Counted from the first letter of the stretch, positions 9,501 through 18,978 are shown. The stretch is 64,000 nt of DNA from Ruegeria intermedia (GCF_900129345.1 NZ_FQVK01000013.1:47306-111305), one strand, 5' to 3'. The notes: a model not told the origin generated them from the letters alone. Numbers and translations: made by a program.

Positions 9501-9572
9501 GTGTTTCATTTCCCTTGTTTTGGCCCGTGAGCTTACGGGATCACTTGTAACCTGTGTGCGCGCGCTTGCAAA

Positions 9573-10931
9573 TCAAGCGGTACGCACGGGTTGCCGCATG
9601 GTTACCAGTTCTTCGGCCATCACCGGATGAACCGCAACCGTGCGATCGAAATCTTCCTTTGTCGCGCCCATTTTGACCGCGATGCCCGCCAACTGGATCA
9701 TTTCGCCCGCGCCGGGGGCGACGATGTGACACCCCAGCACCTTGCGGGTGGCCTGGCTGACGATCAGTTTCATCAACACCCGCTGCGTGCCGCCCGCGAA
9801 CGCCTTCTGCATCGGCTTGAACGAAGTCGCATAGACCTCGATCGGCTCCTGCGCGGCGGCGGCTTCCTCGCTCAGCCCCACGGTGCCCATCTCGGGCTGG
9901 GTGAAGATCGCGGTCGGGATCAGCTCGTGATCCACCGGGGTCGGGTTGCCCTTGAACACGGTCTCGACAAAGGCCATCCCTTCGCGGATCGCGACCGGCG
10001 TCAGGTTCACCCGGTCGGTCACGTCGCCGATGGCATAGATCGAGGGCACCGCCGTCTGGCTGTATTCATCCACGATGATCTGCCCCTTGCGGCCCCGCTC
10101 GACGCCCAGCGCCTCGAGCCCCAGATCGTCGGCGTTCGGCGCCCGGCCCGTGGCATACATCACCACGTCGAACAGCCGCTCGGTGCCGTTGGTCGCCTTG
10201 ACCCGGATCTGGTCGCCCTCGCGCGCCATCTCCAGCACGTTGGTGCCCAAATGCACGTCGACACCGTTCTGGCACATCTCTTCGCAGATCAGCCCGCGCG
10301 CCTCGTCGTCGAACCCCCGCAGAATCTGTGCCCCGCGATAGAGCTGCGTGGTCTTGACACCCAGGCCGTTCATGATTCCGGCGAACTCGCAGGCGATATA
10401 GCCGCCGCCGACGATCAGCATGGTCTCGGGCAGCTTCTCCAAATGGAAGATCTCGTTCGAGGTGATCGCCAGGTCCGAGCCCGGAAACTCGGGCACCACC
10501 GGCCGCCCGCCGGTTGCGATCAGGATGTGCCTGGCGGTCTTGCGCGTGCCGTCGGCCAGCTCGACCGTATGCGGATCGACCAGTTTTGCCCGCTGGTCAA
10601 AGCTTTCGACGCCGTTGTTCTTCAGGATGTTGCGATAGACGCCTTCCAGCCGGTCCAGCTCGGTGTGCAGTTTTCCGCGAAACTGCTGCCAGTCGAACGC
10701 ACCCGGCTGGATGTCCCAGCCATAGGCGCGGGCGTCTTCGACCATGCCCGAATATTCGCTGGCGAACACCATCAGCTTTTTGGGCACACAGCCCCGGATC
10801 ACGCAGGTTCCGCCGTACCGGTCTTCTTCGGCCAGCGCGACCTTGGCGCCGGTTTCACCCGCCGCCACCCGCGCCGCGCGGACCCCGCCCGAGCCGCCGC
10901 CGATGACGAAAAGATCATAGTCAAAGCTCAT
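9573..10931 (-). CDS. gor: Glutathione-disulfide reductase
   Basis: A 452-residue flavoprotein disulfide reductase. It has the FAD motif VIGGGSGGVRAARVAA at the N terminus, the redox-active pair in GGTCVIRGCVPKK (about residues 40-53), the pyridine nucleotide motif IVGGGYIACEFAGI, a second FAD contact YAIGDVTDR, and the C-terminal catalytic HPVMAEE. The CVIRGCVPKK form is typical of glutathione reductase rather than lipoamide or mercuric reductase. It reduces GSSG with NADPH in the cytoplasm. A good ribosome site (GAAGGA) precedes the ATG. rpiA lies just upstream on the same strand. Confidence 0.93.
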   Translation of the reverse strand: MSFDYDLFVIGGGSGGVRAARVAAGETGAKVALAEEDRYGGTCVIRGCVPKKLMVFASEYSGMVEDARAYGWDIQPGAFDWQQFRGKLHTELDRLEGVYRNILKNNGVESFDQRAKLVDPHTVELADGTRKTARHILIATGGRPVVPEFPGSDLAITSNEIFHLEKLPETMLIVGGGYIACEFAGIMNGLGVKTTQLYRGAQILRGFDDEARGLICEEMCQNGVDVHLGTNVLEMAREGDQIRVKATNGTERLFDVVMYATGRAPNADDLGLEALGVERGRKGQIIVDEYSQTAVPSIYAIGDVTDRVNLTPVAIREGMAFVETVFKGNPTPVDHELIPTAIFTQPEMGTVGLSEEAAAAQEPIEVYATSFKPMQKAFAGGTQRVLMKLIVSQATRKVLGCHIVAPGAGEMIQLAGIAVKMGATKEDFDRTVAVHPVMAEELVTMRQPVRTA

Positions 10932-11040
10932 GCCGCGTTCCTTCTGTCAGCCTGCCTCGAAGTGTCTTGGGTATGTGGGGGCGCAACACAACCTGCCAAC
11001 CCCCGGGCATCGATACCACACGGGCGCGTGAACGCCCCGG

Positions 11041-11826
11041 TCAGTCGGCCAGGTCCGAGAACAGGTTGTCGTCGCCCTCGCCCAGCCGGTCCAGCTGAAT
11101 CGTGCCTTCGTTGATGTCGCGCAGTTCGACCCGGCCATCGCCGAACCCGATCACCACCTTGTCGCAGATGTCGATGAACAACCCGTTCTCCACCACGCCG
11201 GGGATCTGGTTCAGGGCCAGCGCCAGTTGCCGCGGGTTGCCGATACGCTGCAGGTGCAGGTCCAGGATGTGGTTGCCTTCGTCGGTGACGGTCGGGGCCT
11301 CGCCGTTCATCCGCAACGTGGCCGACGTGCCCAGAACATCCATCGAATCCAGCAGTTCCTCGACCAGCGTCCGCGTGGTCTGCCAGCCGAAGGGAATCAC
11401 CTCGATCGGCAGGGGAAAGGCGCCCAGCGTCTCGACCTCCTTGCCGGCATCGGCGATCACCACCATCAGGTCGCTGGCCGTGGCCACGATCTTTTCCTGC
11501 AGCAAGGCCGCGCCGCCGCCCTTGATCAGGTTCAGCTCGCCGTCGAACTCGTCGGCCCCGTCGATGGTCAGGTCCAGCCACCCGGCCTGATCCAGCGAGA
11601 CCACCTCGATACCCACCTCGCGCGCCAGCTGCGCCGTTGCGGTCGAGGTCGGAACGCCCCTGATCTTCAGGCCCTCGTTCTTCACGCGCTCGCCCAGTCG
11701 GCGCACCAGCCAGGCCGCCGTCGACCCGGTGCCCAGGCCCACGCGCATTCCGTCCTCGACCATCTCGGCCGCCCGGTAGGCGGCGACGCGCTTGGCAGTG
11801 TCGATCGGTGACAGTTTCTGGGTCAT
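11041..11826 (-). CDS. rpiA: Ribose-5-phosphate isomerase A
   Basis: A 261-residue RpiA. Conserved blocks are VGLGTGSTAAWLVRRL near the start, GVPTSTATAQLA, the catalytic DLTIDGADEFDGELNLIKGGGAALLQEKIVA region (here split by segments) and NHILDL near the C terminus. It interconverts ribose-5-phosphate and ribulose-5-phosphate in the pentose phosphate pathway. The ATG at 11826 (MTQKLSPID) gives the usual family length. A long upstream in-frame extension to 12117 contains no family sequence and is ignored. Confidence 0.95.
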   Translation of the reverse strand: MTQKLSPIDTAKRVAAYRAAEMVEDGMRVGLGTGSTAAWLVRRLGERVKNEGLKIRGVPTSTATAQLAREVGIEVVSLDQAGWLDLTIDGADEFDGELNLIKGGGAALLQEKIVATASDLMVVIADAGKEVETLGAFPLPIEVIPFGWQTTRTLVEELLDSMDVLGTSATLRMNGEAPTVTDEGNHILDLHLQRIGNPRQLALALNQIPGVVENGLFIDICDKVVIGFGDGRVELRDINEGTIQLDRLGEGDDNLFSDLAD

Positions 11827-12002
11827 TGCAACCTCGCAGAGTTCAAAATTCGACCCCTTATAGGCAATCCCCTCCGCGGGTGCGAGGGGGAAGGGCGTGG
11901 TTTCCTTCGTCCGAACAAGAAATTCGGTCAGGACAGCCCGAAGGGGCACCATGCTGAAATTCGGAATATCCACGGCGGGATTTCTGGTTTCAACCGGACC
12001 AC

Positions 12003-12230
12003 ATGAAGCCTGTGACGTTCTGCGATACCGCCCTGCGCCCGGATGGACTGGCCCTGATGATTCGACTGATGCAGGACTTCGCCATCCAGTCCGGCAACAT
12101 CCCCGAGGCCGTGGCAACAGCCTGGCCCGATGAGCAACGCGCCCTTGCAGACGCGGGCCGGTTTTTCATGTCGATCACCCATTTCGTCTGGGTGGCGCAC
12201 AAAAACCGATCCTTGCCATTGACGAATTAA
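12003..12230 (+). pseudogene. Probable C-terminal remnant of a SAM-dependent methyltransferase
   Basis: Seventy-five codons whose end reads ADAGRFFMSITHFVWVAHK. This resembles the last strand of class I methyltransferases, which often end GRFFFS followed by an aromatic strand. The frame stays open upstream to 11958 without a start or ribosome site, as expected if the 5' part was lost. No SAM-binding motif remains. It could instead be a small intact gene; the lack of a ribosome site and the neighbouring GST fragment argue for a deletion scar. Confidence 0.4.
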
Positions 12231-12236
12231 TGTGTC

Positions 12237-12263
12237 GGAAATACGCGTTTCCTATCGGAAACG
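12237..12263. promoter_or_regulatory. Two overlapping palindromes
   Basis: Three half-sites alternate: GGAAA (12237), TTTCC (12248) and GGAAA (12257). They make the palindromes GGAAATACGCGTTTCC and CGTTTCCTATCGGAAACG, whose centres are 10 bp apart, one helical turn. This lies upstream of the GST fragment and serine dehydratase. It could be a tandem operator; no matching regulator is recognised. Confidence 0.35.
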
Positions 12264-12310
12264 TCGCAATCGTATGTTCGCGCAGCTGGCGGGCTGGGTA
12301 TTTTGGTTCC

Positions 12311-12445
12311 ATGACTGAACGGTATCTCCTGCACTCCGCCCCAGACAGCGCCGCGCTGGTGATCCGGCTGGCGCTGGAAGTGATGGGCCTGCCCAATCGC
12401 ACCGCACCCACCCATGCCAATCCGACAGAAGGGTCTGCCACCTGA
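12311..12445 (+). pseudogene. N-terminal fragment of a glutathione S-transferase
   Basis: Forty-four codons starting MTERYLLHSAPDSAALVIRL, the first beta-alpha unit of a thioredoxin-fold GST. The sequence then runs into unrelated residues and stops. Its TGA overlaps the ATG of the serine dehydratase gene (TGATG). Normal GSTs are about 200 residues, so over three quarters is missing. The short frame may now serve as a leader peptide coupling translation into the next gene. Confidence 0.55.
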
Positions 12446-13818
12446 TGTTTCTTTCCGTCTTCGACATGTTCAAAGTGGGCATCGGCCCGTCCTCGTCCCA
12501 CACGATGGGGCCGATGGTGGCCGCGGCCCGGTTCCTGGACCTGATGCGCGCCTCGCCGTTCGAGTTTGCGGGGCTGCGCGCCTCGCTGCATGGCTCGCTG
12601 GCCTTTACCGGGGTCGGCCACGCCACCGATCGGGCCACGATCCTGGGTCTGGCCGGGTTCACCCCCGACACCTATGACCACGACAAGGCCGAGGCGACCC
12701 TGGCCGCCATCGCCGACACCCGCAGCGTCTCGCCCGAAGGCCTGCCCACCCTGCGCTTCGACCCAAAGGCGGACCTGATCTTTGACTATGACAACGCGCT
12801 TCCGGGCCACGCCAACGGCATGATCCTGATGGCCACCGACGCGCAGGGCGACGTGATCCTGCGGCAGGTCTACTACTCGGTCGGCGGCGGCTTTGTCCTG
12901 ACCGAAGAGGAACTGGCCGAAGGCAAGGACACCAACGACGGCCCCCCCGTGCCCTTCCCGTTCCACACCGCGGCCGAGATGCTGGAAATGGCCCGCGCCA
13001 GCGGCAAGACCATCGCCGAAATGAAACGCGCCAACGAGATCGCGCGCGGCTGCGCCGACAGTTTCGCGAAGGGCACCGCCCGCCTGTGGGAGGTGATGAA
13101 CGCCTGTATCGAGCGCGGGCTGAGCACCGACGGCATCCTGCCCGGCGGCCTCAAGGTGCGGCGCCGCGCCAAGGCGATCCATGACGCGCTGTTGGCCGAA
13201 CGCGGCATGAACCTGAACGCGCCGCACACGATCAACGACTGGATGAGCGTCTATGCGATGGCGGTGAACGAGGAAAACGCCGCCGGCGGTCAGGTCGTCA
13301 CCGCCCCCACCAACGGTGCGGCGGGCGTGCTGCCGGCGGTGCTGCGCTATTACCTCGACCACGTCCCCGGCGCCTCGGAAAGCCATATCGAGGATTTCCT
13401 GCTGACCGCCGCCGCCATCGGCGGGCTGGTGAAGTACAACGCCTCGATCTCGGGCGCCGAGGCCGGGTGTCAGGCCGAAGTGGGCAGCGCCTCGGCCATG
13501 GCGGCTGCGGGCCTGTGCGCGGTGATGGGCGGCACGCCCGAACAGGTGGAAAACGCCGCCGAAATCGCGCTGGAGCATCATCTGGGCATGACCTGCGACC
13601 CGGTCGCCGGGCTGGTGCAGGTTCCCTGCATCGAGCGCAACGGCCTGGGCGCGATCAAGGCGGTTTCGGCAGCGTCGCTGGCCCTGCGCGGAGACGGGCA
13701 GCATTTCGTGCCGCTGGATGCGGTGATCGAGACCATGCGCCAGACCGGCCATGACATGCACGAGAAGTACAAGGAGACCTCGCTGGGCGGACTGGCCGTC
13801 AACGTGCCCAACTGCTGA
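12445..13818 (+). CDS. sdaA: L-serine ammonia-lyase (single-chain, iron-sulfur)
   Basis: A 457-residue fused-type L-serine dehydratase. The N-terminal part starts FLSVFDMFKVGIGPSSSHTMGP, the classic signature. The catalytic part contains TAPTNGAAGVLPAVL and the cluster-binding cysteines in SGAEAGCQAEVGSASAMA and EHHLGMTCDPVAGLVQVPC. It deaminates L-serine to pyruvate and ammonia using an oxygen-sensitive [4Fe-4S] cluster. The ATG overlaps the stop of the GST fragment. Intact length and motifs suggest a functional enzyme despite the scarred upstream region. Confidence 0.95.
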   Translation: MFLSVFDMFKVGIGPSSSHTMGPMVAAARFLDLMRASPFEFAGLRASLHGSLAFTGVGHATDRATILGLAGFTPDTYDHDKAEATLAAIADTRSVSPEGLPTLRFDPKADLIFDYDNALPGHANGMILMATDAQGDVILRQVYYSVGGGFVLTEEELAEGKDTNDGPPVPFPFHTAAEMLEMARASGKTIAEMKRANEIARGCADSFAKGTARLWEVMNACIERGLSTDGILPGGLKVRRRAKAIHDALLAERGMNLNAPHTINDWMSVYAMAVNEENAAGGQVVTAPTNGAAGVLPAVLRYYLDHVPGASESHIEDFLLTAAAIGGLVKYNASISGAEAGCQAEVGSASAMAAAGLCAVMGGTPEQVENAAEIALEHHLGMTCDPVAGLVQVPCIERNGLGAIKAVSAASLALRGDGQHFVPLDAVIETMRQTGHDMHEKYKETSLGGLAVNVPNC

Positions 13819-13867
13819 GACGCTTTTGGCCTTTCGCCGGCCCGCCGCTTGACCTAGCGTTCGGGCC

Positions 13868-14782
13868 ATGACCCAGGATCGCCCCGTCTTCGGCATCGTT
13901 CTGATGCTTGGATTCTGCGTGCTGGCCCCGCTGGGCGACGCGCTGGCCAAGCTGTTGGGCGAGACCATGCCGCTGGGCCTGCTGGTCCTGGCGCGGTTCG
14001 CGGTGCAGGCTGCGCTCCTGATCCCTCTGGTGGCGCTGACCGGCCGTCCGTGGCGGATGCGCGGGCGCGTTCTGCGGCTGACCGCGCTGCGCACGCTGCT
14101 GCATATCTTCGGCATCGGCGCGATGTTCAGCGCGCTGCAATTCCTGCCGCTGGCCGATGCGGTGGCCATCGCCTTCGTCATGCCGTTCATCATGTTGCTG
14201 CTGGGGCGCTACGTTCTGGGCGAAGAGGTCGGCCCCCGCCGCCTGATCGCCTGCATCATCGGCTTTGCCGGCACCCTGCTGGTGATCCAGCCCAGCTTTG
14301 CCCAGGTGGGCGCCCCCGCATTGCTGCCGCTGATCGTTGCGGTGGTTTTCGCCCTGTTCATGCTGGTCACGCGGCAGATCGCCAAAGAGACCGACCCGAT
14401 CGCCCTGCAGGCGGTGTCGGGCGTGGTGGCCACGCTGCTCTTGCTGCCGATTCTGACAATCGGCGCATCCGCAGACCTGCCTGCCCTGTCGCTGACGCTG
14501 CCGGCCAACGCGCCCTACGGCCTGCTGCTGTCCATCGGGGTATTGGGCACGGTCGCGCACCTGTTGATGACGTGGTCGCTGCGCTATGCGCCATCGGCCA
14601 CGCTGGCCCCGATGCAGTACCTGGAAATCCCCGTCGCCACGTTGATCGGCTGGTTGATCTTCCGCGACCTGCCCAACGGTCTGGCCGCCTTGGGGATCGC
14701 CATCACCGTGGGTGCCGGCCTCTATGTCATTCTGCGCGAGCGGGCCACCGCCCTGTCTGCCCGGACGCAAACGCCTGCATGA
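13868..14782 (+). CDS. EamA/DMT-family transporter
   Basis: A 304-residue protein with ten predicted membrane helices in two EamA repeats, for example PLGDALAKLLGETMPLGLLVLARF at the start of repeat one and a YLEIPVATLIGWLIF segment in repeat two. It is related in fold to, but clearly different from, the transporter at 3.1 kb. Substrate unknown. Its last 56 bases overlap the end of the convergent thiN gene, which is unusual but both frames show good family matches. Confidence 0.85.
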   Translation: MTQDRPVFGIVLMLGFCVLAPLGDALAKLLGETMPLGLLVLARFAVQAALLIPLVALTGRPWRMRGRVLRLTALRTLLHIFGIGAMFSALQFLPLADAVAIAFVMPFIMLLLGRYVLGEEVGPRRLIACIIGFAGTLLVIQPSFAQVGAPALLPLIVAVVFALFMLVTRQIAKETDPIALQAVSGVVATLLLLPILTIGASADLPALSLTLPANAPYGLLLSIGVLGTVAHLLMTWSLRYAPSATLAPMQYLEIPVATLIGWLIFRDLPNGLAALGIAITVGAGLYVILRERATALSARTQTPA

Positions 14783-15434
14783 CCTGATCCAGCGCGCCGC
14801 GCGGCACCATCACGATCAAGCCCGGCCCGTCCACCGCCAGCGTGACGTCCGACAGTGCCCGGTTCGACGTGCCCACACGCCCGTCGGGTTCCAGCACCAA
14901 TCCGTCGATGGGCCATTCCAACCCCCGGCTGTGCCCGGTCACCCGTCGGAACGGAAACAATGACACCGTGTCACCCGGCGGGATCTGCAACGTCACATGC
15001 GGCGGCGCGTGGAACACCACCTCTTGCGACCCCAAAAGGATGCAGGGCCGATCCGGCCAACGCACCATGGCATTGAACACAGCCAGTTGGTGGTCCAGCC
15101 GCCCGCCCAGGAACCCGACACCCAACACCAACGGTGCTCGAATATTGCGCAGGGCCTTGTCGAAATCGGTGCTGTCCTGTTCGCGGATTGGAAACAGCCG
15201 CTCGGCCGGCACCTGCGCGCGATGGCGGCTGGAAAGCGAGTCGAAATCGCCGATCACCGCATCCGGGACGCGCCCCGAATCGATCAACCCCGCGGCGCCC
15301 CCATCCGCCGCAACGGCCAGCCTGACGCGGCTCAGCGCCAGATCCAGATCGCCGGGGCCGATTTCTCCGCCACCAAACAGCCCGATTGGCCAATCAGAAT
15401 GAACAATTTCGCCGTTTTTTCCAAGATTGACCAT
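14727..15434 (-). CDS. thiN: Thiamine diphosphokinase
   Basis: A 235-residue thiamine pyrophosphokinase. Key features are AADGGAAGLIDSGRVPDAVIGDFDSL (Asp-rich nucleotide/Mg site, quoted here in broken form: AADGGA, PDAVIGDFDSL), EQDSTDFDKAL and GFLGGRLDHQLA. The family transfers pyrophosphate from ATP to thiamine, giving the coenzyme. The start at 15434 (MVNLGKNG) is tentative; 15455 is another choice. The C terminus overlaps the end of the convergent EamA gene. It is divergent from the acidic protein gene. Confidence 0.88.
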   Translation of the reverse strand: MVNLGKNGEIVHSDWPIGLFGGGEIGPGDLDLALSRVRLAVAADGGAAGLIDSGRVPDAVIGDFDSLSSRHRAQVPAERLFPIREQDSTDFDKALRNIRAPLVLGVGFLGGRLDHQLAVFNAMVRWPDRPCILLGSQEVVFHAPPHVTLQIPPGDTVSLFPFRRVTGHSRGLEWPIDGLVLEPDGRVGTSNRALSDVTLAVDGPGLIVMVPRGALDQVMQAFASGQTGRWPARAE

Positions 15435-15556
15435 TTTTCCCGCTTTTGGACACATTCAGACCACAAAATGATAGGTTCATCAGAACAGTTGCTTGAGCCG
15501 ATTCTGCGCCGCGGTTGCGAGTTTGGCTGTGTTATTGTGTAAAGGACGTGCGTCTG

Positions 15557-17224
15557 ATGGTACAGAACAACAAGGTGTTGACCGTTTCCTACGGGACTTT
15601 TTCCTGCACGCTGGAAGGGTTCGACGATTCCTTCGAAACGATGAAGGCGATTGCCGAATACTTCCGCGATCTCGCCGCGGAAGATCGCTATTTCGGTTCT
15701 GAACCTCCGCAACCCGATGCCGAAATGCTGGCCCGCATCGCGCAACGTGACACCGCGCGCCACGTCGAGGCCCGCCCCGGCGAGAACGGGGTGCTGCTGC
15801 GCGCCTCGAATCGGCCCCCTTCGACCGCATCGAGCCCCATGACTGCTGACACCCGGACCCCCTCCATGACCCCTCCCCTCCCTGACCCGCAAGACCCTGT
15901 CGCGCGCGCCCCGGCCGCGGACAGCATCGCCGCGAAACTGCAGCGTATCCGCGCGGTGGTTTCCCACGGTGACCACCCCCCGGCGCCTTACACCGAAGAA
16001 GATGAGACCGGCTTTCTGGCTGCAACCGAACCCCAGGTCGACGCCATTTCGGCCGCCTTCGCGTCGGGCGCCCTGGCCCCGGACGACCTGGAAACGGAGG
16101 CAGCCAGCCCCCGGCAGCCCGATATCCCGTCCACCGCCGGTGCGGACCCAATCAAGGCCCAGCCGGATGCCCATGTGGACAGTGCCGCAGAAACAGGTGC
16201 CTCCATCGAGTTGGCCGATCAGACCGACGTGGACTCCGACCTGCCTCCTCAAGCCGCAGATGCCGACGACGATCTGTCCGTTGAACCGCCCCAAGCCGAG
16301 GCGGCAGTGACCGTGGACGACGGGTCTGACGAGATGGTGCCCGAGGCACGTGCCACCACGATCGAACCGGAAGCCGAGGTCGAAGAAGCCCTATTCGAGG
16401 ATCTCGAGGACGACGCCCAGCCCGATGTCGACGACATCCTCAACATTCTAAGCGAAGACGACGCCGACGAGGCAACCGGCACCCTGACGGTCGAGGACGA
16501 GGAAAACATCCTGCGCGAAATCTCCGCGATCGAGTCCGAAATGGAAACGCCGGCTGACCATGCGGACGACGATGAGCTGGACACGGACGTTCTGCGCCTG
16601 CTGCAGAAAGCGGATGCCGAACTGGACGATCCGGCCACTGCCGACACGCGAGAGACCTATTCGCATCTGCGCACGGCCGTCGCGGCCACCGAAGCCGAGC
16701 GCGAGGCGAGCGGTGACGATACGGCTGCCGAGGACGAAAAATACCGCGGCGATCTGGCCTCGGTCGTCAGCCCGCGCCGCCCCGAGATTCAGGTAACCAG
16801 CATGCGCCCGGAATCGGATAAAGCCGCCCCCCTCAAATTGGTGGCCGAGCAGCGGGTCGACACGGACGCCCCAGAGGCGGGCCCGGTGACCCCGCGCCGC
16901 GTGACGGCCGAAGCGGCGGACTCGACACCCGACGAAGGCGGGTTTGCCCGGTTCGCGCAAGAACAGAGCGCGCAGTCGCTGCCCGAACTGCTCGAGGCCG
17001 CGGCCGCCTACCTGTCGTTCATCGAGGGGCAGGAACAGTTCTCGCGCCCTCAGCTGATGAACAAGGTTCGCGCCTTGAAACAGGACGAGTTCAACCGCGA
17101 GGAAAGCTTGCGGTCGTTCGGCCAGTTGCTGCGCGACGGCAAGATCGAAAAAGCCGGCGGTGGGCGCTTTGCCGCCTCGAACCAGATCGGCTTCCGGCCC
17201 GAGGACAAACGCGCCGCGGGCTGA
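15557..17224 (+). CDS. Long acidic protein with conserved ends, unknown function
   Basis: A 555-residue protein with three parts. The first about 80 residues look folded (NNKVLTVSYGTFSCTLEGF, then a helix ending AEYFRDLAAEDRYFG). The middle (about 90-460) is Asp/Glu/Ala/Pro-rich, low in complexity and probably disordered. The last about 90 residues are again folded and helical (LPELLEAAAAYLSFIEG; FGQLLRDGKIEKAGGGRF), resembling a small winged-helix-like domain. No transmembrane segment or signal peptide is present. AAGGA precedes the ATG. An intrinsic terminator follows. I do not recognise a characterised family; the layout suggests a scaffold linking two binding domains. Confidence 0.8.
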   Translation: MVQNNKVLTVSYGTFSCTLEGFDDSFETMKAIAEYFRDLAAEDRYFGSEPPQPDAEMLARIAQRDTARHVEARPGENGVLLRASNRPPSTASSPMTADTRTPSMTPPLPDPQDPVARAPAADSIAAKLQRIRAVVSHGDHPPAPYTEEDETGFLAATEPQVDAISAAFASGALAPDDLETEAASPRQPDIPSTAGADPIKAQPDAHVDSAAETGASIELADQTDVDSDLPPQAADADDDLSVEPPQAEAAVTVDDGSDEMVPEARATTIEPEAEVEEALFEDLEDDAQPDVDDILNILSEDDADEATGTLTVEDEENILREISAIESEMETPADHADDDELDTDVLRLLQKADAELDDPATADTRETYSHLRTAVAATEAEREASGDDTAAEDEKYRGDLASVVSPRRPEIQVTSMRPESDKAAPLKLVAEQRVDTDAPEAGPVTPRRVTAEAADSTPDEGGFARFAQEQSAQSLPELLEAAAAYLSFIEGQEQFSRPQLMNKVRALKQDEFNREESLRSFGQLLRDGKIEKAGGGRFAASNQIGFRPEDKRAAG

Positions 17225-17249
17225 CAAGGCCCCCACGACTGACCAATCG

Positions 17250-17277
17250 GGCCGGAGATTTTTCTCCGGCCTTTTTT
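17250..17277 (+). terminator. Intrinsic terminator
   Basis: GGCCGGAGA, loop TTTTT-like, TCTCCGGCC, followed by TTTTTT. It lies 26 bp behind the stop of the acidic protein gene, on the same strand. Confidence 0.9.
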
Positions 17278-17352
17278 GCGCGGCTGACATGGGTTCTTTG
17301 GGAAGCCGATCGCGCCCCGATCACGCGTTTTTGCTCAGGGACAGTGGGGCGC

Positions 17353-17595
17353 TTAGTCCTGATCCTGATCGGGGTCGGCCTGCCCCACCCCCCTGAACAC
17401 GAATTTGAACGGAAGCGCCCACAGGACCCCAAGCCCGACATACACCAGCAGCTCCAGCCAGATCGGAGGGCGGCCCAGCCAGTTCAGCACGGTGACGACG
17501 CCCACGATGTAGAGCGGCAGCCCCACCAGCAGCAGCACCAACGACCACCGCCTGCGCGCCTTGTAGCTGAGACCGGTTTCTTGCTGCCTGCCCAT
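17353..17595 (-). CDS. DUF2842 membrane protein
   Basis: An 80-residue protein with two membrane helices (WSLVLLLVGLPLYIVGVVTV and LELLVYVGLGVLWALPF) and the YKARRRW start seen in the alphaproteobacterial DUF2842 family. Its ATG overlaps the purA stop (TGATG), so it is the coupled second gene of a purA operon. The C terminus is Asp/Gln-rich. Function unknown. Confidence 0.85.
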   Translation of the reverse strand: MGRQQETGLSYKARRRWSLVLLLVGLPLYIVGVVTVLNWLGRPPIWLELLVYVGLGVLWALPFKFVFRGVGQADPDQDQD

Positions 17596-18890
17596 CAGTC
17601 TGCAAACGGGTCGGTCACCAGGATGGTGTCGTCCCGCTCCGGGCTGGTGGACAACAAGGCCACCGGGCATTCGATCAGTTCTTCGACCCGACGCACGTAT
17701 TTGATCGCGTTGGCCGGAAGATCGGCCCAGCTGCGCGCGCCTTCGGTGGATTCGCTCCAGCCCGGCAGCTCCTCATAGATCGGTTTGCAGCGCGCCTGCT
17801 GTTCGGCGGCCGTGGGCAGATAGTCCAGGCGCTGCCCATCCAACTCATAGCCGACACAGATCTTCAGCGTGTCAAAACCGTCCAGAACATCCAGCTTGGT
17901 CAGCGAAATACCGTTGACCCCGCTGGTTGCGCAGGTCTGGCGTACCAGACAGGCGTCAAACCAGCCGCAACGCCGCTTGCGCCCCGTGGTGGTCCCGAAC
18001 TCGTGTCCGCGCTCACCCAGACGCTGCCCGTCCGCGTCATGCAGCTCGGTCGGGAAAGGCCCTTCACCCACCCGGGTCGTATAGGCCTTGACGATGCCCA
18101 GAACGAAATCGATGGATCCGGGCCCGATGCCCACGCCCGTCGCGGCCTGACCGGCAATCACGTTTGACGACGTCACGAACGGGTAGGTGCCGAAATCGAT
18201 ATCCAGCAACGCACCCTGCGCGCCCTCGAACAGGATGCGCTTGCCCGCCTTGCGCTTTTCGTTGAGCACTTTCCAGACCGGGGCGGCAAACGGAAGGATC
18301 TGCTTTGCGACCTCCTTCAGTTGCGCGATCAGGGCATCGCGATCGACCGGAGCAATGCCCAACCCCTTGCGCAGCGGGTCGTGATGCTGCAATGCCCGGT
18401 CGACCCGGGCCTCCAGCGTCGCATCATCCGCAAGATCGGCCACCCGTACCGAGCGGCGCCCCACCTTGTCTTCATAGGCCGGCCCGATGCCACGGCCAGT
18501 CGTGCCGATCTTGGTCCCTTTGCTTGCGGCCTCTTCACGCGCCCGGTCCAGCTCTCCGTGGATCGGCAGGATCAAGGGGGTATTCTCGGCAATCATCAAC
18601 GTATCGGGCGTGATCTCGACCCCCTGCCCGCGAATCGTTTCGATCTCATTCAACAGGTGCCACGGATCCAGCACGACCCCGTTGCCGATAACGCTCAGCT
18701 TGCCGCCGCGCACCACTCCTGACGGCAGGGCGTGCAGCTTGTAGACCTTGCCGTCAATAACCAGCGTATGCCCGGCGTTGTGCCCGCCCTGAAAACGCGC
18801 GATCACGTCTGCCCGCTCGCTCAGCCAGTCGACGATCTTGCCTTTTCCTTCGTCACCCCATTGGGCGCCGACAACAACAACATTGGCCAT
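17595..18890 (-). CDS. purA: Adenylosuccinate synthetase
   Basis: A 431-residue PurA. The N terminus has the GTP-binding [18 protein letters not shown] and the catalytic His in [10 protein letters not shown]. Further blocks are [32 protein letters not shown] and the C-terminal [14 protein letters not shown]. It joins IMP and aspartate with GTP in AMP synthesis. The start at 18890 has AAAGGA upstream. DUF2842 follows with a four-base overlap. Confidence 0.98.
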   Translation of the reverse strand: MANVVVVGAQWGDEGKGKIVDWLSERADVIARFQGGHNAGHTLVIDGKVYKLHALPSGVVRGGKLSVIGNGVVLDPWHLLNEIETIRGQGVEITPDTLMIAENTPLILPIHGELDRAREEAASKGTKIGTTGRGIGPAYEDKVGRRSVRVADLADDATLEARVDRALQHHDPLRKGLGIAPVDRDALIAQLKEVAKQILPFAAPVWKVLNEKRKAGKRILFEGAQGALLDIDFGTYPFVTSSNVIAGQAATGVGIGPGSIDFVLGIVKAYTTRVGEGPFPTELHDADGQRLGERGHEFGTTTGRKRRCGWFDACLVRQTCATSGVNGISLTKLDVLDGFDTLKICVGYELDGQRLDYLPTAAEQQARCKPIYEELPGWSESTEGARSWADLPANAIKYVRRVEELIECPVALLSTSPERDDTILVTDPFAD

Positions 18891-18978
18891 ATCCGGTCCT
18901 TTTGTGCTGATTTTCCAAACCCGGACCGTATAGCGAGGCACAGGCAGCAGGGAAACCGGTAATTCGACGCAGTACTCG

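Noticed and set aside
12175..14193. A 672-codon antisense frame across serine dehydratase
   Set aside because: Composition is that of a shadow frame, and sdaA on the plus strand is a clear full-length enzyme.
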